64,000 nucleotides of DNA from Streptomyces sp. NBC_00258 (GTDB lineage Bacteria > Actinomycetota > Actinomycetes > Streptomycetales > Streptomycetaceae), in NCBI RefSeq assembly GCF_036182465.1, contig NZ_CP108081.1, positions 5,890,001 to 5,954,000 on the forward strand, written 5' to 3'. The stretch's first letter is position 1. Each line of letters begins with the position of its first letter. The notes beneath the pieces are model-generated. The model ran no database searches and was not told the DNA's origin. It was given only the letters and a program-made list of their open reading frames with translations. Below are positions 34,085 through 43,509 of this stretch, in pieces. A program made the position numbers and the translations under genes.

Positions 34085-35781
34085 ACGTCCAGCTCGCGTT
34101 GGGCCTCGTAGAGGTTCCGCGGGCGTACCGTCCCCGAGGTCCCGTAGAGCTCCAGGCGGGAGTGCAGGTCTCCGGAGAAGTCGGGTACGTCGATCTGGTC
34201 GAACTCCGTCACCTCGTTGATGCCGACGGTGGCGCTGCAGGGAGCGAGGCCGTCGATCCTCATCAGGCCGGCGCGGGCGTTGGTGACGCGGATGTTCCAG
34301 TGTGCGAACCGGGCCCCGAAGAGCGGCCCGGCGCTGGCGTCGCCGCCGTGGCGGCCGTTGTTGGTGACCGTGATGTCGGTACGGACGTTCGCGAAGGGCA
34401 TGCCCCGGTGGGTGTCGAAGGTGCCCATGGCCATGTCACCGCGCGACCAGACGTTGTACGAGGACAGCCCCTCCACGTTGATCCCGTGCAGCTGGGTGCC
34501 CGCGGGGGCCGCTGTCGTGCGCCGCTCGATGACGAAGTCCTCGACGAGGTTGTCGTGCGAGCCCTCTCGGCAGAAGTACGGGTGGTGCGTACCCCGGCCC
34601 GCGACCCGGGTCCCGCGCAGGGTGCAGGCGGAGGCGGACACCAGGCCGAAGCCGTTGTCCATGTGGCGTACGACGATGTCGTCGGCCCAGCAGTCGTACG
34701 CGCACTGGAAGGTGACGCCGTTGTGGCCCCGGTCGAGGAGGTGCGGGGCCTGCGGGGTCTCGACGGCTTCGAGGGTGAGGCCCTCGACGCCCGAGCCGGT
34801 CAGCGCCTTCACGTGGGTGGTGAGGCGCGGGTCCCACTCGGGGCGCGTGTCGAGCGGGAGCGGTCGCTCCAGGGTGACTCTTCTGCCCCGCACGCGCGCG
34901 ATGCGCACGGGCCACTCGTACGGGACGTAGCTGGTCAATTTTGTCTTGTCGTTCCAGTGGTAGGCCTCCGGGCCCGGGCCGCCGCCCGCCATGTGCTCCA
35001 GGAGGGTGTGCCCGGCGTCGTCGGCGAGGCGGAGGAGGACGAGCCGGCCGGGTCTGAGCCGTCTTGGGTCCGCGACCGTCACCGTCCAGGAGCCCCGGCG
35101 GGCGGGCTCGACCTTGGTCAGGGTCTCCCACTCGTCCCGCTTGTTGCCGGTCCAGCCCTCGAAGGGCCAGGCCTTCGCCCTGATGGCGGCCGTCAGGGCG
35201 GCGAAGCGGTCCGCCGGGCAGAACCAGACGAGGCCGCCCGCCCATGACCAGGACGACTTGTCGCCGCCGTAGCGCGAGCCGTAGGCGCCGATCAGCTCGG
35301 TGAGACTGCGGGTCGCGTACAGCTTCGTACGGGCGCTGCCGGCGCCGCGCAGGACGACGTTCGAGTGTCCGACGTGGATCAGGCCGTCGACGCGGTAGGT
35401 GCCGGGCGGGATGAGAACCGTGCCGCCGCCGGCCCTTCCGGCGGCAGCGACGGCACGGTTGATCGCGGGGGCGGAGTCGGCCGAGCCGTCCGCCGTGGCG
35501 CCGTACGCGCGGACGTCGGCCACGACGGGGCGGCGGGGGAAGTGCGCCGCCCCGGCGCGTTGGCCGGCTCTGCCGACGTACGGGATCTGCGGGTGCGTGA
35601 AGGGGGTGCGGGTGAACTCGCGCCAGAGGGCGGGCACTTGCCCGGTGAGGCTCCCGGTGACGCCCTCGGTGGCGGCCGCCGCCGGTCCGCCGGTGACGAT
35701 GCTGGTCACGGCGCCGGCCGCCACCGCTGTCGCGCTGCCGAGCAGGGCCCGTCTGGTGGGGCCCTCCCAACGGTCACTCAT
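34063..35781 (-). CDS. Secreted pectate-lyase-like beta-helix protein (Tat substrate)
   Basis: 572 residues from ATG 35781. N-terminal Tat signal TRRALLGSATAVAAGAVTSI with an Ala-rich cleavage region (GGPAAAATEG). The mature protein begins with a pectate lyase 3-type segment (VADVRAYGATADGSADSAPA, GGGTVLIPPGTYRVDGLIHV) and continues as a right-handed parallel beta-helix (NVVLRGAGSARTKLY). It is a probable exported polysaccharide hydrolase or lyase; catalytic residues cannot be assigned. Convergent with the AraC gene (22-bp overlap). Confidence 0.82.
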   Translation of the reverse strand: MSDRWEGPTRRALLGSATAVAAGAVTSIVTGGPAAAATEGVTGSLTGQVPALWREFTRTPFTHPQIPYVGRAGQRAGAAHFPRRPVVADVRAYGATADGSADSAPAINRAVAAAGRAGGGTVLIPPGTYRVDGLIHVGHSNVVLRGAGSARTKLYATRSLTELIGAYGSRYGGDKSSWSWAGGLVWFCPADRFAALTAAIRAKAWPFEGWTGNKRDEWETLTKVEPARRGSWTVTVADPRRLRPGRLVLLRLADDAGHTLLEHMAGGGPGPEAYHWNDKTKLTSYVPYEWPVRIARVRGRRVTLERPLPLDTRPEWDPRLTTHVKALTGSGVEGLTLEAVETPQAPHLLDRGHNGVTFQCAYDCWADDIVVRHMDNGFGLVSASACTLRGTRVAGRGTHHPYFCREGSHDNLVEDFVIERRTTAAPAGTQLHGINVEGLSSYNVWSRGDMAMGTFDTHRGMPFANVRTDITVTNNGRHGGDASAGPLFGARFAHWNIRVTNARAGLMRIDGLAPCSATVGINEVTEFDQIDVPDFSGDLHSRLELYGTSGTVRPRNLYEAQRELDVQRALRR

Positions 35782-35927
35782 GTCCGAACCGCCTTCCAGG
35801 GATGGGGAATTCCATGGATGTGAACGACGTTCAGATGTGCGTTGGCGGTGAGCATGACACGCAACCCTTGCACCGGGAAAGGGTCGTGCAAGGGTTAGAT
35901 GATGGAGAGTTAGTACGGACCAGTTGG

Positions 35928-36428
35928 TCAGTCGGTCGAACGCCGAGTCAGGTGACTGAACGCGTCGAGGTTGCGCGTGGACTCGCCGCGCGACACCCGC
36001 CAGGCGTACTCCTTACGGATCGCGGAGGCGAAACCGAGTTCCAGGAGGGTGTTGAAGCTGCCATCGGCGGCCTCCAGAACCGAGCCGAGCAGGCGGTCGA
36101 TCTCGTCGGCGGTGACCGCGGCGAGCGGGAGCTTGCCCGCCACATAGATGTCGCCGAGACGGTCGACCGCGTAACCCACGCCGTAGAGCTTGAGGTTGCG
36201 CTCGAGGAGCCAGCGGTGCACGCCGGGCTCGTTCTCGTCCGGGTGGCGGATGACGAAGGCGTTGAGCGACAGGGAGTGCCTGCCGACGATCAGCGAGACG
36301 GTCGTCGACAGCTTGCGGGTGCCGGGCAGCTTCACCACGAAGTGGCCGGGCTCCGGACTCTCCCACTCGATCTCGGCGTCCTTCAGGACCGCCTCGACGG
36401 TCCCCGCCGCGCTCTCCACGTCAGCCAT
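35928..36428 (-). CDS. YbjN domain protein
   Basis: 166 residues from ATG 36428. YbjN pattern: SLIVGRHSLSLNAFVIRHPD, RWLLERNLKLYGVGYAVDRL and GDIYVAGKLPLAAVTADEID. The YbjN fold resembles type III secretion chaperones; function in actinobacteria is unknown. The start overlaps the mshA stop by 8 bp, so it is translationally coupled, and a TACGCT box 6 nt upstream could add an internal leaderless transcript. The mshA-YbjN pair is conserved in Streptomyces. Confidence 0.88.
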   Translation of the reverse strand: MADVESAAGTVEAVLKDAEIEWESPEPGHFVVKLPGTRKLSTTVSLIVGRHSLSLNAFVIRHPDENEPGVHRWLLERNLKLYGVGYAVDRLGDIYVAGKLPLAAVTADEIDRLLGSVLEAADGSFNTLLELGFASAIRKEYAWRVSRGESTRNLDAFSHLTRRSTD

Positions 36429-37758
36429 GGTGGGAGCGTACGTGACGCCGGTGCTCGTGCATCGCCGCCGTGTAGACGTCCGCCGTGGCGGCGGCCGACG
36501 TGTCCCAGCCGAAGGACTTGGCGTGCCAGGCGGCGGCCGCGCCCATCCGGTCCGGGAGCGCGCGGTTGTCGGCGAAATCGCGCAGCACGCGCGCGTAGTC
36601 GACGGGATTGTGGCCCGGGACCAGAAAGCCCGTCTCCTTGTGCCGTACCGCGACGGGCAGACCGCCCACCGCGGCCGCGAGCACCGGCGTGCCGGCCGCC
36701 TGCGCCTCTATGGCGACGAGCCCGAAGGACTCGCTGTAGGAGGGCATCACGAGGACGGACGCGGCCCGGAACCAGTCGGCGAGCTGCTCCTGTCCGACCG
36801 GCGGCCGGAACCGCACGACATCGGCGATGCCGAGCCTGGCGGCGAGTTTCTGCAGGCCCTCGGGCTTGGCGAGACCGCTGCCGCTCGGACCGCCCACGAT
36901 GGGCACCACGATGTTCGAGCGGAGGTCGGGCCGCTCGTCCAGGAGGACGGCGACCGCACGCAGCAGCACGTCGGGGGCCTTCAGGGGCTGGATGCGACCG
37001 GCGAAGAGGGGTATCAGTGCGTCCTGCGGCAGACCGAGCCGGTCGCGCGCGGCGGCGCGTCCGTCGGCCGGGCGGAAACGGTCGAGGTTCACGCCCGGGT
37101 GGACGACCGCGACCTTGCCGGCCTCGGCCTCGTAGTGCCGCACGAGCTCGTCGGCCTCTTCGGAGGTGTTGGCGATGAGGCGGTCGGCGGCGCGCACGAT
37201 CTGCGTCTCGCCGATGACACGGGCGGCCGGCTCGGGGGTGTCGCCGTCGGCCAGGGCGGCGTTCTTGACCTTCGCCATGGTGTGCATCGCGTGCACCAGG
37301 GGGGCGCCCCAGCGCTCGGCGGCCAGCCAGCCGACATGGCCGGAGAGCCAGTAGTGCGAGTGCACCAGGTCGTAGTACCCGGGCCGGTGACCGGCCCAGG
37401 CCTGCATCACCCCGTGCGTGAAGGCACAGAGCTGGGCGGGCAGATCCTCCTTGGCGAGCCCTTCGTACGGACCCGCGTCGACATGCCGTACGAGGACTCC
37501 GGGCGCGAGTTCCACCTTGGGCGGCAGGGCCCCGGTCGTCGCGCGCGTGAAGATCTCGACCTCGATGTTGATCGCGGCGAGGCGCTGGGCCAGCTCCACG
37601 ATGTAGACGTTCATGCCGCCCGCGTCGCCGGTGCCCGGCTGGTGCAGTGGTGAGGTGTGCACGGAGAGCATCGCGACGCGGCGGGGCCGGCGGTGCAGCC
37701 TCAGCCTCGAAGGGGCTGCCGGGGAGCGGCGCCCGAGCCTGCTCACGTACTGGCTCAC
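36421..37758 (-). CDS. mshA: D-inositol-3-phosphate glycosyltransferase MshA
   Basis: 445 residues from GTG 37758, 8 nt after GGAGG; an ATG at 37866 would add 36 residues but has a poor site. GT4-family glycosyltransferase that links GlcNAc from UDP-GlcNAc to 1L-myo-inositol 1-phosphate, the first step of mycothiol synthesis. Visible: acceptor loop HTSPLHQPGTGDAGGMNVYI, HSHYWLSGHVGWLAAERWG, donor-site SYSESFGLVAIEAQAAGTPV (E-x7-E). Mycothiol replaces glutathione in actinobacteria, so the gene supports the taxonomic call. Followed by a coupled YbjN gene. Confidence 0.93.
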   Translation of the reverse strand: MSQYVSRLGRRSPAAPSRLRLHRRPRRVAMLSVHTSPLHQPGTGDAGGMNVYIVELAQRLAAINIEVEIFTRATTGALPPKVELAPGVLVRHVDAGPYEGLAKEDLPAQLCAFTHGVMQAWAGHRPGYYDLVHSHYWLSGHVGWLAAERWGAPLVHAMHTMAKVKNAALADGDTPEPAARVIGETQIVRAADRLIANTSEEADELVRHYEAEAGKVAVVHPGVNLDRFRPADGRAAARDRLGLPQDALIPLFAGRIQPLKAPDVLLRAVAVLLDERPDLRSNIVVPIVGGPSGSGLAKPEGLQKLAARLGIADVVRFRPPVGQEQLADWFRAASVLVMPSYSESFGLVAIEAQAAGTPVLAAAVGGLPVAVRHKETGFLVPGHNPVDYARVLRDFADNRALPDRMGAAAAWHAKSFGWDTSAAATADVYTAAMHEHRRHVRSHHG

Positions 37759-37954
37759 GTGGCGTTCCTCCTTGCTGCGGACCTGCTCTGACCGTGGTGC
37801 GGGCATGCCTGACGGAGGACGTGAAACGCCCTCCAGCTCCTTGAACGCCGGAGCACTCTGCTCCATTTCCTCTTTGCCGAATCATTACTGGGGGTCGCTC
37901 AACCGTTCGATGGCGTGTTGCGTAGGGGAGGGATGCGGGTGGGCACTGCTTCTC

Positions 37955-38071
37955 CTCGCCCCCGCCGCCCCTACCCATGCCCGTCCCTTACTCAGGGGCT
38001 CCGCCCCCGAACCCCCGTTGCGCAGTTCCCCGCGCCCCTAAAAAGGGGCGCGGGGAACTGCGCGACCAGCC
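37955..38071. repeat. GC-rich repeat cluster with 20-bp perfect palindrome (copy 4)
   Basis: 37957-38018 is half of the arm seen at 15073. It is followed by a 20-bp perfect stem GCGCAGTTCCCCGCGCCCCT (38020-38039), loop AAAA, and its complement to 38063, then GACCAGCC. This is the most symmetrical copy of the intergenic repeat family. Confidence 0.85.
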
Positions 38072-38139
38072 ACGACGGACCCGCAGGTACGTCTCAGCCC
38101 GCGCCGCCTCCGACACCCGCACCGCCTACCCTTGTCCCC

Positions 38140-38949
38140 ATGAAAGCCCGCGCAGCGACCCCCGTCGGGACGGCGACGCGCGGCACCACCAACCCCAACC
38201 GCCTCCGCCGCATGGACCGCTGGATCGCGACGACCCACGGCGCCGAACTGCGCAGGTCGGACGCCCCCGTGGCCGTGGACCTCGGCTACGGCGCCGCCCC
38301 CTGGACCGCGGTGGAGCTCCTCCACCGCCTCCGCACGGCCGCCCCCCGCACACGCGTGGTCGGCGTGGAGATCGATCCGGCCCGGGTCGCGGCCGCGAAG
38401 CCGTACGAGCGCGAGGGGCTGGCCTTCCGGCACGGCGGCTTCGAGATCCCCCTGCCGGAGCGGCCGTCACTGATCCGCGCGGCGAACGTGCTGCGGCAGT
38501 ACGAGGAGGCGGAGGTCGCCGAGGTCTGGGCGCGACTGTGCGCCCGCCTCGCCCCGGCTGGCGCCGACTCGCGGGGCGGGCTCCTCGTCGAGGGCACGTG
38601 CGACGAGATCGGCCGCCGGCACGTATGGGTCGCGCTCGGCCCCGAAGGCCCGCGGACCGTCACGTTCGCCACCCGCCTCGGCTCCCTGGACCGCCCGTCC
38701 GACCTGGCCGAACGCCTTCCCAAGGCCCTCATCCACCGCAACGTCCCGGGCGAACCGGTGCACGCCTTCCTCCGCGGTTTCGACCGGGCCTGGGCGGCCG
38801 CGGCACCTTACGCCTCGTACGGCGCCCGTCAGCGCTGGATCCGGGCCGTACGCGATCTGACGGCGGACTGGCCGGTCACGGACGGGCCGACGCGCTGGCG
38901 GCAGGGCGAAGTGACCGTGCGCTGGGAGGCGTTGGCGCCTCGCTCGTAG
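38140..38949 (+). CDS. SAM-dependent methyltransferase-like protein
   Basis: 269 residues from ATG 38140. TACCCT ends 7 nt upstream with no ribosome-binding site, so it is probably leaderless. SAM motif I is AVDLGYGAAPWTAVELLHRL, motif II is RVVGVEIDPARVAAAKPYER, and RAANVLRQYEEAEVAEVWAR follows. The target is unknown. The family sits next to mshA in Streptomyces but no mycothiol role is implied. Confidence 0.82.
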   Translation: MKARAATPVGTATRGTTNPNRLRRMDRWIATTHGAELRRSDAPVAVDLGYGAAPWTAVELLHRLRTAAPRTRVVGVEIDPARVAAAKPYEREGLAFRHGGFEIPLPERPSLIRAANVLRQYEEAEVAEVWARLCARLAPAGADSRGGLLVEGTCDEIGRRHVWVALGPEGPRTVTFATRLGSLDRPSDLAERLPKALIHRNVPGEPVHAFLRGFDRAWAAAAPYASYGARQRWIRAVRDLTADWPVTDGPTRWRQGEVTVRWEALAPRS

Positions 38950-39192
38950 GCCGGCCGAGCCGAGGACACGAGCCTGCGGAGCCGTGGAGCGGCGGGAACG
39001 ATCTCGGTGAGTCGTTCGTCACATTGGCGGGGAACGCGCGGGAGATCATCGCCGAGTGGGCAGTGAGGGGTGGGGAACGGGCGGTACGGGAGAGGCAGTT
39101 CCTGCCCGCCTCTGTCACATTGCGCGCCGACATGGCACGATCCCCGAGGCCTTCGTAAGTTACTGACGGTAAATCAACTTGGGGGTTGGTCC

Positions 39193-40278
39193 ATGGGAAC
39201 CGGCAAGCGGAGCCTGACCACTACGGCCATGGCCCTGGCCTGCGCGGCAACCATCCTGTCCGCGCCGGGAGTGGCCTTCGCGGCCCCGACACCGACCCCC
39301 ACGCCGACTCCGGCCCAGCCTCCGAGTTCAACGCCCGCGAGCACCAAGGACCTTGAAGCGGTCCGCAAGAAGCTGGACACGCTCTATCACGACGCGGCGG
39401 TCGCCACGGACGCGTACAACCTCGCGGAGGAGCGGGCCGAGGAGCAGTCCACGCAGATCGTCGGGCTGGCCCGCTCGATCGTCGAGGGGCAGGCTCGGCT
39501 GGACCACCTGAAGGACCGCGCGGGCGCCGCGGCCCGGGCCCAGTACCGCAGCGGCGGACTGCCGGACGAGGCCCGGCTGATGCTCAGCGACGACCCGGCG
39601 CAGTTCCTGGACGGCGCGGGCCGGATCCGCGAGGGCGCACAGGCGACCAAGGGCCTGCTCGCCGAAATGAAGCGCACCCAGGAGGACTTGGAGCAGTACG
39701 CGCGCGACGCGGCGGCCCAGTGGAAGAAGCTGGATGCCAACCGCGAGGCGAAGGAGAAGGCCAAGAAGAAGGTCAAGAAGCAGATCGCCGCCGCCGAGAA
39801 GCTCGAGTCGCAGCTGGAGAAGGAAGAGAAGAAGCGCCTGGCGAAGCTGGAACAGCAGGCCGCCTACAAGGCGCAGTCGGCCTGGCTGGGCTCCGGCGTC
39901 CTCGACGAGATCAGCGGCAAGGCGTCGGCCCAGGGCAAGAAGGCCGTGGAGTACGCGACGAAGCAGATCGGCAAGCCGTACGAATGGGGCGCCGAGGGGC
40001 CCAACACGTTCGACTGCTCGGGTCTGACCTCGAAGGCATGGGCGGCCGCCGGGCAGGGCATCCCACGCACGTCCCAGGAGCAGTGGAAGCAGCTCGACCG
40101 CATCGCCGTCGAGGCCATGCGCCCCGGCGACCTGATCATCTACAACTCCGACGCCAGCCATGTCGCCCTCTACATAGGTGACGGCGCGATCATCCACGCA
40201 CCTCGCCCGGGGCGCACGGTGACGATCGCGGGAGCGGGCTCGATGCCGATACTCGGAGTCGTACGCCCCGAACAGTGA
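39193..40278 (+). CDS. Secreted NlpC/P60 peptidoglycan endopeptidase
   Basis: 361 residues from ATG 39193, 6 nt after GGGGG. Signal peptide SLTTTAMALACAATILSAPG, a Thr-Pro linker, then a long coiled coil (residues 52-225, Lys/Glu-rich). The C-terminal NlpC/P60 domain has catalytic C275 (NTFDCSGLTSKAW), H323 (DASHVALYIG) and a third polar residue near IIHAP. RipA-like enzymes cut D-Glu-mDAP peptides in septal peptidoglycan, and the coiled coil usually keeps them inactive. Neighbour of the RsbU phosphatase gene. Confidence 0.92.
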   Translation: MGTGKRSLTTTAMALACAATILSAPGVAFAAPTPTPTPTPAQPPSSTPASTKDLEAVRKKLDTLYHDAAVATDAYNLAEERAEEQSTQIVGLARSIVEGQARLDHLKDRAGAAARAQYRSGGLPDEARLMLSDDPAQFLDGAGRIREGAQATKGLLAEMKRTQEDLEQYARDAAAQWKKLDANREAKEKAKKKVKKQIAAAEKLESQLEKEEKKRLAKLEQQAAYKAQSAWLGSGVLDEISGKASAQGKKAVEYATKQIGKPYEWGAEGPNTFDCSGLTSKAWAAAGQGIPRTSQEQWKQLDRIAVEAMRPGDLIIYNSDASHVALYIGDGAIIHAPRPGRTVTIAGAGSMPILGVVRPEQ

Positions 40279-40665
40279 CGCCGCCGGCCCGCCGGTCCAC
40301 CGGTGACACCGCCGGTCCACCCGGACCGGACGTCCGGCGAGGGACGCTCACCCGTCCACCCGGGCCGTACGTCCCGACAAGTGGCACTTGGTCGCTTTGG
40401 TGCCGTCGGTGGCGTGACCTGCCGCACGTGATGCGCGGCACGTTCCGGGCTGCCGGGCAACCCCCGGGGCGTGATGTACGTCATCCCGAAAAAGAGCGCA
40501 TCCTGCCCAATTGCGGTACGGGATGCGGCATATGACGGTGGCTGTTTTGGGCACACCCGGGCCTCCGCCATTCCTTTGTGGCGGCGGCTGACGCTATGGT
40601 CCCCGTCGGTGGATCGAGACCCCTCGGTCCGCCATGCCCTCGGGGGGAGGGAAGGAACCAAGACG
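40279..40665. other. Intergenic region upstream of the RsbU gene
   Basis: No supported gene. It is slightly lower in GC around 40480-40600. A TATGGT -10-like box (40595-40600) precedes the RsbU start by 65 nt, without a clear -35. Confidence 0.4.
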
Positions 40666-42114
40666 ATGCCCGTACCCGTACCGCGGCAGAGAGCCATCCC
40701 CGCCGTGGAAGGTGGTCAGGCTCGCGCCGCATCCTCAACCGGCGGACCGGCTCAGGCCGTGCCCGCACCCGGCGCCCTGCCCGGCCAGGCGCCGACTTCG
40801 ACGAGCCACGACGCCGGTGGCGACACCGGCCACGGAAGCGCCGACCACGGCGGCTTCCACCACGGCAGTGCCCACAACGGCACGGCCCCGCTGACGCTGC
40901 TCGTGATCGAGGACGACCCGGCCGGCTCGCTGAACGTGCCCACACTCCTGGACTCGGCCGGCAAGCCGATACGTGTCCGTACCGCCCGCAACCTCACCGA
41001 GGCCGAGCGGCTGCTGACCGACGACGTCCAGTGCATCCTGCTCGACCTCGCGCTGACGACCGGTGGCCGGACGGCCGCCGACGCCGAGCCGAACGACGAG
41101 CTGGCCACGCTCAAGCACGTGCTGCGGCTCGCGCCGCGGCACGCCGTCCTCGCGCTCACCGCGTCCGAGGACGCGGAGCACGGCGCCGAGGTGGTACGCG
41201 TCGGCGCCCAGGACTACCTCTTCCGCGACGAGCTGGACAGCCGGCTGCTGAGCCGCGCGATCCGGTACGCGGTGGAACGAAAGCGTTCCGAAACGGCCGA
41301 GCGACGGCTCACCGAGTCCAAGCTGCGCGCGCAGGAGAACGCGCGGCTCGAACGCGGCCTGCTGCCCACGCCCCTACTCGAAGGCTCCTCGCTGCGGTTC
41401 GCCGCGCGCTACCGGCCCGGCCGCTCGCGCGCGCTGCTCGGCGGCGACTTCTACGACACGGTCCGCACCCCCGACGGCACCGTGCACGCCATGATCGGCG
41501 ACGTCTGCGGTCATGGCCCCGACGAGGCGGCGCTCGGTGTGGAGCTGCGGATCGCCTGGCGCGCGCTGACGCTGGCGGGCCTGTGCGGCGACGAGCTGCT
41601 CTCCACGCTCCAGCAGGTCCTGGAGCACGAGCGCGACAACGACGAGATCTTCGCGACGCTCTGCACGGTGGACATCGCACCGGACGGCCGCCGCGCGGGC
41701 CTGTGCCTGGCCGGTCACCCGGCCCCGCTCATCTCGCGCCCCGCCCGCTCACGGGCCGTCGTCGGCGCGGACGACGCCGGGGACCCGGCTCCTCCCGTCG
41801 CCGAGCTGCTGCCGTACGAGAACGGCGGCCCGGCGCTGGGTCTGCTGCCGAACGCCCGCTGGCCGCGCCGGCAGGTGGAGCTGGGCGGCGAATGGAGTCT
41901 GATGCTCTACACGGACGGCCTGATCGAGGGCCGGACCGGCGAGGGCCGGGAGCGGCTCGGTCAGGACGGGATGGTGGACATGGTCCGCCGCCAGCTGGCG
42001 CAGGGGCTGCGGGGCGAGGAGCTGCTGCGGGCCGCTGTGAACGAGGTGCGGGATCTCAATGGCGGTGAGCTGACGGACGACGTGGCTGTGCTGCTGCTGG
42101 ATCGCGTGGCGTAG
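40666..42114 (+). CDS. RsbU-type PP2C phosphatase with receiver domain
   Basis: 482 residues from ATG 40666, 8 nt after GAAGGAA. The first 75 residues are low complexity, ending His/Gly-rich. A receiver domain follows (LLVIEDDPAGSL; acceptor D127 in CILLDLALTT), then a short linker (ERKRSETAERRLTESKLRAQ) and an SpoIIE/RsbU phosphatase domain: LLGGDFYDTV, MIGDVCGHGPDEAALG, LMLYTDGLIEGR, LTDDVAVLLLD. Such proteins dephosphorylate anti-anti-sigma factors. No anti-sigma gene is adjacent, so the partner is unknown. Confidence 0.92.
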   Translation: MPVPVPRQRAIPAVEGGQARAASSTGGPAQAVPAPGALPGQAPTSTSHDAGGDTGHGSADHGGFHHGSAHNGTAPLTLLVIEDDPAGSLNVPTLLDSAGKPIRVRTARNLTEAERLLTDDVQCILLDLALTTGGRTAADAEPNDELATLKHVLRLAPRHAVLALTASEDAEHGAEVVRVGAQDYLFRDELDSRLLSRAIRYAVERKRSETAERRLTESKLRAQENARLERGLLPTPLLEGSSLRFAARYRPGRSRALLGGDFYDTVRTPDGTVHAMIGDVCGHGPDEAALGVELRIAWRALTLAGLCGDELLSTLQQVLEHERDNDEIFATLCTVDIAPDGRRAGLCLAGHPAPLISRPARSRAVVGADDAGDPAPPVAELLPYENGGPALGLLPNARWPRRQVELGGEWSLMLYTDGLIEGRTGEGRERLGQDGMVDMVRRQLAQGLRGEELLRAAVNEVRDLNGGELTDDVAVLLLDRVA

Positions 42115-42228
42115 TCACACGTGGGCGCTCCCGCTGGGTGCCGCCGCTCAGTGTCTGTGGGACGTGCCGTCCGTGGGTCGTCTGCGCGGCGCCGTGGCTG
42201 GTCGCGTCAGTGCCTGCCAGCCGTCCGT

Positions 42229-42259
42229 GGCTGGTGGTCGCGCGGTTCCCCGCACCCCT
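42229..42259 (-). repeat. GC-rich intergenic repeat, copy 5 (inverted)
   Basis: GGCTGGTGGTCGCGCGGTTC then CCCGCACCCCT, the reverse complement of the family core, followed by a matching GGGGCG arm. It lies between the RsbU gene and the 3' end of the DUF2516 gene. Confidence 0.7.
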
Positions 42260-42300
42260 GACGGGGCGCCGGTGTGCGGGTGGCTAAAAGGGCAGGGAGC

Positions 42301-42648
42301 TCAGCGTCCGCCGTTGTACGGGCCGTACGGGCCGTCGCTGCTGCTTCCGCCTCGGCGGCCGCCCCCACCGCCGGAGACCTGCTTGAGCGCGGGCCGGACG
42401 TCGACGAAGAAGACGATCGTGGCGATGAGGCCGGCGATCTGCAGGAAGACCATCGGGACCAGCAGATTCACGGCCACCGTGACGCCCAGGATGATCAGCC
42501 AGAACATCTTGCTCTGCTTGTTCGCGGCGCGGTACGCGTCATCGCGGGCCAGGCCGGCCATCACCAGCGCCACCACCGCGAGCACCAGCATGCCGAGGAA
42601 GATCAGCGACATGAAGCCGCCGAACGCGGTCAACAGCACTTGGCCCAC
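42301..42648 (-). CDS. DUF2516 membrane protein
   Basis: 115 residues from GTG 42648. Two to three transmembrane segments (GFMSLIFLGMLVLAVVALVM, MFWLIILGVTVAVNLLVPMV, LIATIVFFVDVRPAL) and a Gly/Arg/Ser-rich tail. DUF2516 is an actinobacterial family of unknown function. Downstream of an HBHA-like gene but separated by a strong terminator. Confidence 0.88.
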   Translation of the reverse strand: MGQVLLTAFGGFMSLIFLGMLVLAVVALVMAGLARDDAYRAANKQSKMFWLIILGVTVAVNLLVPMVFLQIAGLIATIVFFVDVRPALKQVSGGGGGRRGGSSSDGPYGPYNGGR

Positions 42649-42692
42649 CTACCCGAATCGATTCCTCGTCCCTACGCGGTCACCGTACCCGC

Positions 42693-42740
42693 AGAACGGG
42701 TCGGGGACTCCGATAGTGCCCGGAGTCCCCGACCCGTTCT
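42693..42740 (-). terminator. Terminator of the HBHA-like gene
   Basis: Perfect 20-bp inverted repeat (AGAACGGGTCGGGGACTCCG) with an 8-nt loop, 41 nt after the stop of the HBHA-like gene. Confidence 0.9.
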
Positions 42741-42781
42741 CGTAACACCCTGCCACCGTTGACCCGGCGGCGCCGCCGCGC

Positions 42782-43372
42782 CTACTTCGCGGGCGGCGTC
42801 GTCTTCTTCGCGGTGGTCTTGCGGGCGGCCGGTGCCTTCTTGGCCGCGGTCTTCTTCGCCGGGGCGGGCTCGGCCTTGGCCTCGGCGGGCTTCTCGTCCT
42901 TGACCTCGACCGGCTCCGGCTTCGGCTCGACGGCCACGGCCAGTTCCTCGATCTCCTCGGCGGCCTCGCCGCGCCAGGTCTTCACGGTCTGCTCGCCGCG
43001 CTCGGCGACCTTCTCGTACGTCTCGCGCGCCTTGACGGCGTACTCGGCGGCCACGCCGACACCGCGGAGGGCGAAGTCCTGAGCCGACTCACCGATCTTC
43101 TTCAGGTCGGTGTCCAGGGTGCCGATGAACTCGTTCACCTTGGTCTGAATGGTCTCCTGCGCCTCCTTGGCGCGGGCGGTGGCCTTCTCCTGGACCTCGT
43201 TCGGGTCGATGCCGCGTACGGCGTCGATGCGGGCCGGAGCCTCGGCACGCAGCTGCTCGACGATGCCGGGCACCTTCTTGGCCTGCTGAATGGCCAGGTC
43301 GGCGGTGCCGGCGGCGAAGTAGAGCGGGGTCGGGTCGCTGAAGGTCTTGCGCAGGTCGTCGGTGATGGCCAT
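42782..43372 (-). CDS. Heparin-binding-haemagglutinin-like coiled-coil protein
   Basis: 196 residues from ATG 43372 with GGGAGG upstream. Residues 1-130 form an extended helix/coiled coil (DLRKTFSDPTPLYFAAGTAD, KATARAKEAQETIQTKVNEF). The end is Lys/Ala-rich and Pro-containing (AKKTAAKKAPAARKTTAKKT), like the histone-H1-like tail of mycobacterial HBHA. In soil bacteria it more likely organises membranes, lipid bodies or DNA than binds heparin. Flanked by XRE and DUF2516 genes as in other Streptomyces. Confidence 0.88.
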   Translation of the reverse strand: MAITDDLRKTFSDPTPLYFAAGTADLAIQQAKKVPGIVEQLRAEAPARIDAVRGIDPNEVQEKATARAKEAQETIQTKVNEFIGTLDTDLKKIGESAQDFALRGVGVAAEYAVKARETYEKVAERGEQTVKTWRGEAAEEIEELAVAVEPKPEPVEVKDEKPAEAKAEPAPAKKTAAKKAPAARKTTAKKTTPPAK

Positions 43373-43509
43373 GGCGATGGTCCTCCCGGAATCGCTAATG
43401 CTTGAAGCGTGAGGGTTTTGTGGTGCGCTACTCCGCGGCCGGCCGGCCGTTCCATGCCGTGCCCGGCCATGCCGTACTGGCCACGCCGTGCTCGTCATGA
43501 CGTGCCCGG